IMG/VR virus record: IMGVR_UViG_3300047548_000700
Coordinates: 1-21,130 of that record
Length of the DNA stretch: 21,130 nt
Origin: a virus
Reading direction: 5' to 3' (one strand)
In this document: positions 6,749-12,489 of the stretch, in pieces
How positions within the stretch are numbered: position 1 is the first letter of the stretch
How the letters are laid out: each line of letters begins with the position of its first letter
The notes under the pieces: generated by a model
What the model was told of the DNA's origin: nothing
What the model saw: the letters and a program-made list of their open reading frames with translations, nothing else
The model's database searches: none
Made by a program: the position numbers and the translations under genes

Positions 6749-7861
6749 ATGGTAAAAAGACAGGTAATAAGAAAAAATACTCATGTCCGAGTAAAAAAAT
6801 CAGAACAATACATCATTAATCTAAAGTATTTGGGTGGTGAACCTGAACCTATTGTAGATTATTCAAGTATTTCTTATGCAAAAGCATTAAATTGGTACAA
6901 CTATATGTGTACAGTTGATGATGCTCGTGAGTATATTAAGGAATATTTGAAAGAAAACAACAGAATTGCCCAATCTAAACTTGTTTCTAAGGTCACAGAT
7001 ACAAGAATTATCACTACTGTTGGGTGGATTGCACGGTTATCATCACGTGGATCAGTTTTACCACAAGACACTTACGATTTCTTTGAAAGAAAATTGAATG
7101 AAATGTTGGTTCATACACAAAAAATACCCGAAAAGGTAGAACAACCAACAGAAACTGTGTCTGTACGTGACAGAATGCGTGAACGTGCCTCAGAAATCAT
7201 TGGTGATATTGAGTGTATCATTGATAGTGGTGAAAACTTTTCAGCGTATGAATGGTTAAAGAAGAATTCAATACCTGCATCATATGCGTCTATGATAATC
7301 TCACACTACACTCCATGGTTTAATGAGTTAAATGAGGCAGTAAATAACCCAGATGCACAATTAAAAGAAGCATATTCAAAATTCACGAAAGCTAAACTAA
7401 AACAAAGGTGGGATTTCATAAATTCTATCATTACAGATTGTGCAAAATACAGTGATGTTAGTAAAAAAATTAAAAAGGTTCAGAAACCACGTTCAGTTTC
7501 AAATGAAAAACTACTAAAGAACCTAAAATATCAAAAAGAAGATAAAAATTATAAGATTGCATCAGTTAATCCTGAAAAAATTATTGGCGCACGTGAATTA
7601 TGGACTTTTAACACAAAATACAAATTTATTACAATTTTTAGAGCAATTGATAGAGGCGGATTTAGTGTAAAAGGTACAACAATCACAAATTTTGATGAGA
7701 AAACTTCAATTTGTAAGTCAACTGGACGAAAAACTGAAGAACTTATTGCAAGTCTTTGCAGTTCTAACAAAACAACGTGTGAAAAATTGGTACAACCTCT
7801 GAAAGATGCATATTTTAGTGCTCGTATTAATGAAAACACGATTCTGCTAAAAATTGCTTGA
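6749..7861 (+). CDS. Large hypothetical protein
   Basis: 370 residues, Lys-rich and mostly alpha-helical in the first two thirds (a WYNYMCTVDDAREYIKEYLKE helix pair, a MRERASEIIGDIECIID helix and a basic KLKQRWDFINSI segment), then a beta-rich C-terminal domain beginning near SVNPEKIIGARELWTFNTKYK. I have seen this architecture only as an unassigned family in large phages; no motif gives a function. The start at 6749 lies just after the terminator, and its 3' end carries the next promoter. Confidence 0.65.
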   Translation: MVKRQVIRKNTHVRVKKSEQYIINLKYLGGEPEPIVDYSSISYAKALNWYNYMCTVDDAREYIKEYLKENNRIAQSKLVSKVTDTRIITTVGWIARLSSRGSVLPQDTYDFFERKLNEMLVHTQKIPEKVEQPTETVSVRDRMRERASEIIGDIECIIDSGENFSAYEWLKKNSIPASYASMIISHYTPWFNELNEAVNNPDAQLKEAYSKFTKAKLKQRWDFINSIITDCAKYSDVSKKIKKVQKPRSVSNEKLLKNLKYQKEDKNYKIASVNPEKIIGARELWTFNTKYKFITIFRAIDRGGFSVKGTTITNFDEKTSICKSTGRKTEELIASLCSSNKTTCEKLVQPLKDAYFSARINENTILLKIA

Positions 7862-7885
7862 CAACATTTAAATCAAGTGTATAAT
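7858..7885 (+). promoter_or_regulatory. Sigma70-type promoter
   Basis: TTGACA at 7858-7863 overlaps the preceding stop; TATAAT at 7880-7885; 16-base spacer. Drives the genes at 7916 and 8070. Confidence 0.75.
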
Positions 7886-7915
7886 GATTGTATCAGAACA
7901 AAGGAGTAATTAGCT

Positions 7916-8080
7916 ATGATTGACATTCAGTATCAAGACTGTGCTGGTAATTGGATCACTGCAATGACTGTTACTAATGATAACTACACTATTTTGAATG
8001 CTATGAAACATGTACAAGGTACATTTCAAAGTCGTGTACGTGCTATTGATCCTACAGGAAGGTTGCTTGATGTCTTTTAA
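7916..8080 (+). CDS. Small hypothetical protein
   Basis: 54 residues from ATG 7916, with AAGGAG just upstream and a promoter 30 bases before it. The sequence (MIDIQYQDCAGNWITAMTV, then QSRVRAIDPTGRLLDVF) looks like a small beta-strand domain of the kind that appears in many phages with the ending RVRAIDxxGRLIDI; function unknown. It overlaps the following nuclease-like gene by 11 bases. A longer frame opening at 8010 lies mostly inside it and is not the real start of the next gene. Confidence 0.65.
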   Translation: MIDIQYQDCAGNWITAMTVTNDNYTILNAMKHVQGTFQSRVRAIDPTGRLLDVF

Positions 8081-8600
8081 ATATAGAGATAATAAGAGAT
8101 TTGATGAAATGAAGTCAAAGGGACAAGTGTGGGAAAAGAAATTCCTACAAATTGTCGAGAATACGATGCAAGGAAATTATCATATTATTGATAATAGGAA
8201 TGTATATCGTGATGTATCAAACAGGAAAAAGCCTGATTTTACCATTCATGATATTTACAATAACAAGACATTGCATTGTGATGCCAAAGCAAAGAAGTAT
8301 TATCGCTTTAAAGATAATTCAGGTGAATTTAGAGAATGCTTTACAATGGATTCTTTTTGTGTTAACGATTATAGATCATTTGCTGAAGAATCAGGACAAA
8401 GTGTTTTTATTGCCTTTTGGGATGAAGAAAAAGATCCCGACCATTATTACATTTTAGATGTTATGCAAAAAGAATTTGATACCATTTATTACAATAATGA
8501 ATACAATAAAAACAATCATATTACGTATAGATGGGAAAAGAGTAAACTTTTAAAAAGAAAAATAAAAAATGTTGACATCTTTTCATCTTCTGTTGTATAA
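8070..8600 (+). CDS. PD-(D/E)XK-like nuclease-fold protein
   Basis: 176 residues from ATG 8070 (AGGAAGG upstream, overlapping the previous stop). The core pattern is an N-terminal helix (GQVWEKKFLQIVEN), then KKPDFTIHDIYNN with the PD acidic residue and LHCDAKAKKYY giving the D-x-K pair, followed by a beta strand SVFIAFWD. This matches PD-(D/E)XK nuclease folds of restriction, resolvase or phage repair enzymes. Substrate unknown. The end of the gene contains the next promoter. Confidence 0.6.
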   Translation: MSFKYRDNKRFDEMKSKGQVWEKKFLQIVENTMQGNYHIIDNRNVYRDVSNRKKPDFTIHDIYNNKTLHCDAKAKKYYRFKDNSGEFRECFTMDSFCVNDYRSFAEESGQSVFIAFWDEEKDPDHYYILDVMQKEFDTIYYNNEYNKNNHITYRWEKSKLLKRKIKNVDIFSSSVV

Positions 8601-8603
8601 ATA
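8572..8603 (+). promoter_or_regulatory. Overlapping sigma70-like and T4-type late promoter
   Basis: TTGACA at 8572-8577 is followed by TATAAATA at 8596-8603. The latter is the exact T4 late promoter motif and includes the stop codon region of the upstream gene. GGAG and ATG 8624 follow at the expected distance for a late transcript leader. Confidence 0.6.
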
Positions 8604-8623
8604 GACAACGCTGGAGATTAAAA

Positions 8624-8785
8624 ATGAAAAAGGGTTTGACATCTCGTTCGCCTTATGCTAAACTTCTTGAACATCAAATGTTTCATATGAAGGTTGTAAA
8701 AGCAAAAAAGGGAAAAGGTTCATATAGTAGATCCTTTTTCAAAAAAGTAAATAAGAATGAATATTATGTCAATAATATAAGTTGA
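8624..8785 (+). CDS. ArfA-like small ribosome-rescue protein
   Basis: 53 residues with CTGGAG upstream. The segment SPYAKLLEHQMFHMKVVKAKKGKGSYSR matches the layout of ArfA: an N-terminal helix ending in a stretch before a basic KKGKGSYxR motif, the part of ArfA that enters the mRNA channel of stalled ribosomes and recruits RF2. The length equals functional ArfA (about 55). Small phage proteins with the KGKGSYxR motif are known but their role in infection is not. It sits directly upstream of the tRNA cluster. Assignment rests on this motif only. Confidence 0.5.
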   Translation: MKKGLTSRSPYAKLLEHQMFHMKVVKAKKGKGSYSRSFFKKVNKNEYYVNNIS

Positions 8786-8810
8786 CAACATAATCAGTAT
8801 ATAATATCAT
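8782..8810 (+). promoter_or_regulatory. Promoter of first tRNA region
   Basis: TTGACA at 8782-8787 and TATCAT at 8805-8810 (17-base spacer); a TATAAT at 8800 is too close to serve. Likely start for the structured RNA and tRNA genes that follow. Confidence 0.55.
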
Positions 8811-8847
8811 AGTTAAATAACGCTGTTTGACAATTGAATCTGAGTAA

Positions 8848-8977
8848 GAAACAATGAAAGTTGTTTCTTCATAGACACAGGATGCAGTAGGGTGGCAAGT
8901 AGGAGGTTCTGCAATACGTCCGAGGGCTGGAATTCCTGAGTAGTGAACAACTACAGCCTGTGTCTTTGTAGAAACAA
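8848..8977 (+). ncRNA. Structured leader RNA with switch-like alternative stems
   Basis: TTGTTTC (8861-8867) can pair with GAAACAA upstream (8848-8854) as a small hairpin, or with a second GAAACAA downstream (8971-8977). In the second case it extends into GACACAGG (8874-8881)/CCTGTGTC (8957-8964), giving a 21-position helix with only two U-U mismatches. Inside are TGCAG (8883)/CTGCA (8909) and a perfect GTAGT-GAACA-ACTAC hairpin (8940-8954). No known riboswitch, ribozyme or tRNA fits. It lies directly before tRNA-Gln. Confidence 0.55.
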
Positions 8978-8981
8978 TTAT

Positions 8982-9057
8982 TCAGGGTTAGTTCAATCGG
9001 TAGAACATCAGACTTTGAATCTGAGTGTTGGTGGTTCGATCCCATCACCCTGAACCA
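8982..9057 (+). tRNA. tRNA-Gln(TTG)
   Basis: Full cloverleaf: acceptor TCAGGGT/ACCCTGA, anticodon loop CTTTGAA, T loop TTCGATC, encoded CCA. Confidence 0.92.
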
Positions 9058-9064
9058 GTAATAT

Positions 9065-9140
9065 GGACCCTTAGCTCAATTGGCAGAGCAACGGACTTTT
9101 AATCCGCAGGTTCCCGGATCGTGGCCGGGAGGGTCTACCA
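9065..9140 (+). tRNA. tRNA-Lys(TTT)
   Basis: Acceptor GGACCCT/AGGGTCT, anticodon loop CTTTTAA, T stem CCCGG/CCGGG with an atypical ATCGTGG loop, encoded CCA. Confidence 0.88.
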
Positions 9141-9144
9141 ACAT

Positions 9145-9220
9145 ACCTCTCAAGCATTTAGGGGCGATGTATCGGTCTCCAAAACCGACGAGCGGGGTTC
9201 GAGTCCTCGGAGAGGTGCCA
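9145..9220 (+). tRNA. tRNA-Trp(CCA)
   Basis: Acceptor ACCTCTC/GAGAGGT, discriminator G, anticodon stem TCGGT/ACCGA with loop CTCCAAA, T loop TTCGAGT, encoded CCA. Confidence 0.9.
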
Positions 9221-9225
9221 TATAT

Positions 9226-9309
9226 GGAGGATAGCGAGCAAGGTGCTCAAGCGGTCTTGAAAACCGCGCCACCGCAAGGTTGATGGTTCGATTCTTTTAT
9301 CCTCCGCCA
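9226..9309 (+). tRNA. tRNA-Ser(TGA)
   Basis: Class II tRNA with acceptor GGAGGAT/ATCCTCC, anticodon loop CTTGAAA, a long variable arm and encoded CCA with discriminator G. Confidence 0.9.
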
Positions 9310-9319
9310 TATAATGCTT

Positions 9320-9350
9320 CGCTGGTATAGCTTGTGCGTACGCTGGTCTG
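9320..9350 (+). pseudogene. Possible tRNA-Thr 5' remnant
   Basis: GCTGGTATAGCT here equals the first 12 bases of the tRNA-Thr at 15151, but the sequence then diverges and no 3' half follows; the homing endonuclease gene begins 30 bases later. It could be the stump of a tRNA broken when the endonuclease arrived, or chance. Confidence 0.3.
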
Positions 9351-9353
9351 TTA

Positions 9354-9361
9354 TATAAATA
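9354..9361 (+). promoter_or_regulatory. T4-type late promoter motif
   Basis: Exact TATAAATA 20 bases before the endonuclease start, with AAGGAG between them, so the homing endonuclease is probably expressed late. Confidence 0.6.
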
Positions 9362-9380
9362 GATTATAAGGAGAAAGCGT

Positions 9381-10016
9381 ATGATCTATTGTCCAGTTTG
9401 TAATAAAGAGTTAAAAAGTAACAAAGCTAAAGTTGCTCATGTTTGGAGAGCCCATTCAGAAAATGGTATTTTACACGGGCAAAAAACAGGAGCTTCTTCA
9501 AAAGATAGAGTCAGCCATCGTAAAGGATTGACCAAAGAAACTTCTGAAGAAATTAGAAGAACATCTGAAAAGGTTAAAAGTACAATTCAAAAAAAGGTCG
9601 CTGATGGTACTTATGTACCTATTAACATGAGCGCAGCTGCTAAGAAAAAACTCAGTACAGAACAAAGCCTCAGAAACAGAGGCGGAAAATGTAAATGGTT
9701 TGAATATAAAGGTCAAAAATTACAAGGAACTTGGGAATTAAATATTGCCAAAAAACTTGATGAAATGAATATAACTTGGTATAAACCAAAATTAAATAAA
9801 GACATTTGGACCTATGAATTGAATGGCAAAACGAAATCTTATACTCCAGACTTATATCTAGAACACTTTGATGTTTATCTTGAAATAAAAGGATATTGGT
9901 GGGGTAATGATAAACAAAAAATGGAAGCCGTTGTAGAACAAAATCCAGGAAAAAAAGTTATAATAATTGAAAAACTGGAATACAATAAAATATTGCAAGG
10001 TGAGCTAGTTTGGTAA
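9381..10016 (+). CDS. Vsr/PD-(D/E)XK-type homing endonuclease
   Basis: 211 residues with AAGGAG upstream. The N-terminus has a C2H2-type zinc finger (CPVCNKEL...HVWRAH). A basic helical linker follows. The C-terminal domain shows WELNIAKKLDEMNITWYKP, then SYTPDLYLEHFDVYLEIKGYW, the Y-x-PD-x-YL...E-x-K core of Vsr-like phage homing endonucleases, and a final KVIIIEKLEY strand. The last seven codons lie inside tRNA-Phe (from 9995), so the 3' end of the gene coincides with the presumed insertion border in the tRNA cluster. It is preceded by a late promoter. The target is probably a tRNA locus, by position. Confidence 0.75.
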   Translation: MIYCPVCNKELKSNKAKVAHVWRAHSENGILHGQKTGASSKDRVSHRKGLTKETSEEIRRTSEKVKSTIQKKVADGTYVPINMSAAAKKKLSTEQSLRNRGGKCKWFEYKGQKLQGTWELNIAKKLDEMNITWYKPKLNKDIWTYELNGKTKSYTPDLYLEHFDVYLEIKGYWWGNDKQKMEAVVEQNPGKKVIIIEKLEYNKILQGELVW

Positions 10017-10072
10017 TTCAGCATCCGTTTGAAGAGCGGAAGAACTTGGTTCGATTCCAAGACCTTGCACCA
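9995..10072 (+). tRNA. tRNA-Phe(GAA)
   Basis: Acceptor GCAAGGT/ACCTTGC, anticodon stem TCCGT/GCGGA with loop TTGAAGA, T loop TTCGATT, encoded CCA. Its first 22 bases also encode the end of the upstream endonuclease. Confidence 0.88.
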
Positions 10073-10082
10073 TTAATAAATT

Positions 10083-10159
10083 GCTTTGCGACCCAGCTAG
10101 TGAAGGGGCTGTCCTGATAAGACAGTAGTAGTGAGGAGCGTAACCTCAGCGAAGCACCA
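10083..10159 (+). tRNA. Structurally deviant tRNA-Ile(GAT)
   Basis: A complete cloverleaf with CCA: acceptor GCTTTGC/GCGAAGC, D stem CCC/GGG, perfect anticodon stem CTGTC/GACAG with loop CTGATAA, T stem TGAGG/CCTCA. The T loop is AGCGTAA rather than TTCRANN and the D loop AGCTAGTGAA lacks the GG pair, so the usual D-T elbow contacts are missing. Standard tRNA finders may miss it. The same T-loop type occurs in the tRNA-Val at 11304. Confidence 0.7.
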
Positions 10160-10164
10160 AGTTT

Positions 10165-10242
10165 CCTCTGTTAGTGTAGCGGTCAAACATACCCGCCTTT
10201 CAAGCGCGGAGATCATCGGTTCAAATCCGATACAGAGGACCA
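10165..10242 (+). tRNA. tRNA-Glu(TTC)
   Basis: Acceptor CCTCTGT/ACAGAGG, discriminator A, anticodon loop CTTTCAA (one mismatch in the stem), T stem ATCGG/CCGAT, encoded CCA. Confidence 0.85.
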
Positions 10243-10369
10243 AATTATCCTGCTTTCTAGATACGCAGGAGAGACCTAACAGGACCAACATTGAGGGAAA
10301 TCCTGTGAATATCGGATTGCTTACTCTTAAGCGCAATGGGCTTAACCGATAAGGTGTATGGAATACAGT
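10243..10369 (+). other. Unassigned stretch with local hairpins between tRNAs
   Basis: No coding evidence. TCCTGC/GCAGGA pair near 10249-10272, and an AACAGGACCA ending at 10290 looks like a tRNA 3' end, but only about 40 bases precede it, too few for a cloverleaf. Further on, TATCGG/ACCGATA enclose ATTGC/GCAAT (about 10309-10352). These may be remnants of degraded tRNAs or small structured RNAs. Confidence 0.35.
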
Positions 10370-10445
10370 TATCATCGTTCGTCTATAAGTGAGGATACAT
10401 CTGCGGAGTCGGATGAGAGATAGGTGCAAATCCTATACGATGATA
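10370..10445 (+). ncRNA. tRNA-like RNA without CCA
   Basis: A cloverleaf with a 9-bp acceptor-like stem TATCATCGT/ACGATGATA, D-like arm GTC/GAT, middle arm CATCT/GGATG and T arm ATAGG-TGCAAAT-CCTAT. The middle arm has an 8-base loop without a U33-type anticodon, and the 3' end reads TTAG instead of CCA. It is therefore a tRNA mimic or decayed tRNA rather than an obvious decoder. Confidence 0.5.
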
Positions 10446-10551
10446 TTAGTTTACGGTTGCTGGAGTGCTATAGAAACGGTGTCCATGGTCTGTTTCTTGT
10501 GTGTACCAGTAGTGGGGCTGCGACCACTATAAAAGACGCAGACGAATATAA
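10446..10551 (+). other. Unassigned stretch with two strong hairpins
   Basis: GCTGG...CCAGT enclose AGAAAC/GTTTCT (about 10459-10510), followed by TAGTGG/CCACTA with an 8-base loop. No reading frame or tRNA fold is convincing. It lies between tRNA-like RNAs, so it may be a spacer, precursor element or small RNA. Confidence 0.35.
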
Positions 10552-10650
10552 TGACCTAATAGTGTAATGGTAGCACGGGGGTCCCAAAACATCGAAAGAT
10601 GAAGTAGGGTATCGCACGCCTAGAGTGGTTCGATTCCACACAGGTCACTA
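10552..10650 (+). ncRNA. tRNA with insertion in the anticodon arm
   Basis: TGACCTA pairs with the 3' strand CAGGTCA, the D arm GTG/CAC and T arm GTGG-TTCGATT-CCAC are good, but the anticodon region is about 30 bases too long. It contains CATC-GAAA-GATG flanked by CCC and GGG. No uninterrupted anticodon stem can be drawn; a Gly-like CCC triplet precedes the insert. The 3' end is CTA, not CCA. It could be an intron-bearing or disrupted tRNA. Confidence 0.45.
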
Positions 10651-10655
10651 AATAT

Positions 10656-10730
10656 GGACGGATAGCTCAGAGGCAGAGCAACGGTCTCTTAAACCGTGGG
10701 TCGAGATTTCGAAATTCTCTCCGTCTACCA
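10656..10730 (+). tRNA. tRNA-Lys(CTT)
   Basis: Acceptor GGACGGA/TCCGTCT, anticodon stem ACGGT/ACCGT with loop CTCTTAA, TTCGAAA in the T arm, encoded CCA. Confidence 0.88.
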
Positions 10731-10740
10731 AAAATAAATG

Positions 10741-10768
10741 TTGACATTTATCTTAAACATGTTATTAT
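10741..10768 (+). promoter_or_regulatory. Sigma70-type promoter of the deaminase
   Basis: TTGACA at 10741 and TATTAT at 10763 with a 16-base spacer, just upstream of the deaminase gene. Confidence 0.7.
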
Positions 10769-10788
10769 AGATAAATGATCAACGATGG

Positions 10789-11238
10789 ATGGTGATGATG
10801 ATTTTGCAGCGTGACGTTAAGGTTATGCAGTTCGTTCGTCGTCTTGCGATTGATAATTTTGGTGTAAAAAATAAGTTTAAACTTGCTGCTGCTATTACGT
10901 ATAAGCGTGATATTGTGAGTGTAGGTATCAACCACATGCGTACACATCCGATGCAGAAGCAGTTTGGTAGAAATGATGATTCGATTTATCTTCATGCAGA
11001 AATTAATTGCATTTCAAATGCTCTTAATCATCTGTCAAAGAATGAGTTGAAGAAGTCAACGTTGTATGTACATAGAGTTAAGAAAGCGTCTAAGTACGAT
11101 TCTGAGTGGGTAGATGGTCTTGCATGTCCTTGTGAAGGTTGTAAGTCTGCTATATTGGCATTTGGTATCGGACGTGTTATATACTCTACAGATGACAATG
11201 ATAAATACAAAGAAGTTTATTCCCCTGTAGCTCAGTAG
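10789..11238 (+). CDS. Cytidine/deoxycytidylate deaminase-family protein
   Basis: 149 residues (ATGs at 10789, 10795 and 10798 are all possible). HAEINCIS near residue 70 provides the zinc-binding His and catalytic Glu, and CPCEGCKSAI near residue 113 the zinc-binding cysteines of the CDA/dCMP deaminase fold. The short form and phage context fit a nucleotide-pool or nucleic-acid deaminase; the substrate cannot be told from motifs. Its last five codons and stop lie inside tRNA-Asn (from 11221), so gene and tRNA overlap on the same strand. Confidence 0.75.
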   Translation: MVMMILQRDVKVMQFVRRLAIDNFGVKNKFKLAAAITYKRDIVSVGINHMRTHPMQKQFGRNDDSIYLHAEINCISNALNHLSKNELKKSTLYVHRVKKASKYDSEWVDGLACPCEGCKSAILAFGIGRVIYSTDDNDKYKEVYSPVAQ

Positions 11239-11297
11239 GTAGTAGCATCTGACTGTTAATCAGAGAGTCGTTCGTTCGAACCGAACCGGGGGAGCCA
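11221..11297 (+). tRNA. tRNA-Asn(GTT)
   Basis: Acceptor TCCCCTG/CGGGGGA, discriminator G, anticodon loop CTGTTAA, T stem GTTCG/CGAAC, encoded CCA. Overlaps the end of the deaminase gene. Confidence 0.88.
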
Positions 11298-11303
11298 CTA
11301 TAT

Positions 11304-11377
11304 GGGGGATTAACTTAAAAGTAGAGTGCCTGTTTTACACGCAGGAAGCAGAGGAGCGTTACCTCTATCCCCTACCA
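11304..11377 (+). tRNA. Structurally deviant tRNA-Val(TAC)
   Basis: Acceptor GGGGGAT/ATCCCCT, D stem ACT/AGT, anticodon stem CCTGT/GCAGG with loop TTTACAC, T stem AGAGG/CCTCT, CCA. The T loop AGCGTTA and the GG-less D loop TAAAAGTAG parallel the tRNA-Ile at 10083. Most of the gene is overlapped by the antisense 3' end of the endonuclease. Confidence 0.72.
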
Positions 11378-12038
11378 TTTGTTTGATTGAATCTATGTTG
11401 ATGTGATTTTTACCAATAACTATAACATATATTTTGTTTTGTTCTGATACTTTCATAATCTTATCTATATCAGTCTTGATAAGATAGTCGTTCTTAGGAT
11501 CAAGATATAGATCATGATCTGGAAGATAAAAGTCTGGATAATATCTTCTTGAGTTACCTTTATTGTCTTTGTACCAAAAGAAAGATGGTCTTGTCCAGTA
11601 TATGTTAAGATCGTTTAATATCTTTGATAGATCGACTTCATATGAACTTTCAGATACAAAAACTTCGTTTTTTATGTTTATGATTTTTGAACGATGTGTA
11701 TGTTTTTGACCGCCACATTTAGGATGCTGTTGAGATTGTAGTCTAATGAGTTTAGTGTAACATTCATCTGAGCAGGTTTTTCTATGTTTGGTATCTGTGT
11801 CTTTGTTACAAATCTTACATATAGTATTAGGTTTATCAAAGATGGGTATATGTCCTTTTGTTAAGATGCCCTTACGAATAGATTCTTCGGTTTGAAAGTT
11901 TTTACCTTTTAGTTTAGAAGAAACTTTATTTTTAAAATCTTCTGTTCTAGGTCCTCTAGAATTAGCGCAAGTTCTAGAACAGAAGATTCCATTTTTGTTA
12001 TGTTGTATTTGACATTTTGGGCAAATTTTACTTGACAT
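11310..12038 (-). CDS. Vsr-type homing endonuclease with N-terminal zinc clusters
   Basis: 242 residues on the minus strand, with CGGAG upstream of the start. The N-terminus has two Cys clusters (CPKCQIQH...FCSRTCANSRG and CKICNKD...TCSDEC), typical zinc-binding elements of phage homing enzymes. The catalytic domain shows YEVDLSKILNDLNIYWTRP, then RRYYPDFYLPDHDLYLDPKNDYL, the PDFYLP...D-P-K core. It is a distant paralogue of the enzyme at 9381. The last 22 codons are antisense to tRNA-Val, so the gene seems to have landed in the tRNA and kept a read-through tail. Confidence 0.75.
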   Translation of the reverse strand: MSSKICPKCQIQHNKNGIFCSRTCANSRGPRTEDFKNKVSSKLKGKNFQTEESIRKGILTKGHIPIFDKPNTICKICNKDTDTKHRKTCSDECYTKLIRLQSQQHPKCGGQKHTHRSKIINIKNEVFVSESSYEVDLSKILNDLNIYWTRPSFFWYKDNKGNSRRYYPDFYLPDHDLYLDPKNDYLIKTDIDKIMKVSEQNKIYVIVIGKNHINIDSIKQMVGDRGNAPLLPACKTGTLLLS

Positions 12039-12108
12039 AAATCGAACTCCGTATTATTATATATACTATATATAAAAACAGAGATTTCTAGGGGTTCGAT
12101 TTGATATT

Positions 12109-12183
12109 CGGGGACAGTAGTGGGTGTACGGAACTCCCTTGCACGGAGTTTGTCTATGGGGTTCGATTCCCCAGGTCTCCACC
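12109..12183 (+). tRNA. tRNA-Ala(TGC)
   Basis: Acceptor GGGGACA/GGTCTCC, anticodon stem ACTCC/GGAGT with loop CTTGCAC, T stem TGGGG/CCCCA with TTCGATT, encoded CCA. Confidence 0.87.
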
Positions 12184-12222
12184 ATTTTGGAAGTTGGCGG
12201 TTCGATCCCGTCTACCTCCACC
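12184..12222 (+). pseudogene. Lone 3' half of a tRNA
   Basis: T arm GGCGG-TTCGATC-CCGTC, acceptor 3' strand TACCTCC, A and CCA are intact, but the sequence upstream is the end of tRNA-Ala and no 5' half (expected to start GGAGGTA) lies next to it. TTTTGGAA just before could be a partial Pro(TGG) anticodon loop. Either a truncated tRNA or one piece of a split tRNA. Confidence 0.55.
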
Positions 12223-12226
12223 AAAG

Positions 12227-12333
12227 TTTAGATGGTCGCACCTAGTGCCAGAACGGGGGTGAACTACCTAGTAAGCCTTTGACGCTGAAAGGGTAGAAGT
12301 GGTAAGAGTCTAGCTGGAAAGACCACCATCTAA
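12227..12333 (+). ncRNA. Structured RNA, four-way-junction-like
   Basis: TTAGATGGT (12227-12235) pairs with ACCATCTAA (12325-12333). Inside, CACC/GGGTG, CTACC/GGGTAG enclosing CCTTT/GAAAGG, and GTCT/AGAC form three arms. The outline is cloverleaf-like but lacks a T loop, anticodon or CCA. No known family recognised. Confidence 0.5.
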
Positions 12334-12338
12334 TCAAA

Positions 12339-12406
12339 TTGACACGGGCAATATAGCGACTCAAATCGTCCGTTACTATCGAGTGTCGTTAGCGATAGCG
12401 TGTCAA
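12339..12406 (+). ncRNA. Structured RNA hairpin
   Basis: TTGACACG pairs with CGTGTCAA as an outer stem, with CTATCG/CGATAG inside. The TTGACA at its start has no -10 at the right distance, so it is read as part of the stem, not as a promoter. Confidence 0.42.
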
Positions 12407-12489
12407 GTTCTTCGGGTAGCTACGTAATAAGCTCGTGTGGATCCACGGTTAGCCCACATCTTAATCTTTTAACATGATAGGAAAACATA
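12407..12489 (+). other. Leader of ahpC
   Basis: Contains the small hairpins AGCT/AGCT (about 12418-12433) and GTGTGG/CCACAT, then an AGGAAAA ribosome binding site before ATG 12490. No separate promoter was found, so ahpC may be transcribed together with the upstream RNAs. Confidence 0.35.

Noticed and set aside
8848-8867. Intrinsic terminator
   Set aside because: GAAACAA/TTGTTTC is AT-rich with no T run after it, and the right arm has a better alternative partner downstream.
9080-9283. Open reading frame across the tRNA-Lys, Trp and Ser genes
   Set aside because: It is explained entirely by tRNA sequence read as codons.
10097-10429. Minus-strand open frame over the tRNA-Ile, Glu and following region
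   Set aside because: It is the complement of tRNA genes, with no ribosome binding site and no protein motif.
12339-12344. TTGACA as a promoter for ahpC
   Set aside because: No -10 sequence at 16-18 bases, and the hexamer is part of an 8-bp inverted repeat with CGTGTCAA.
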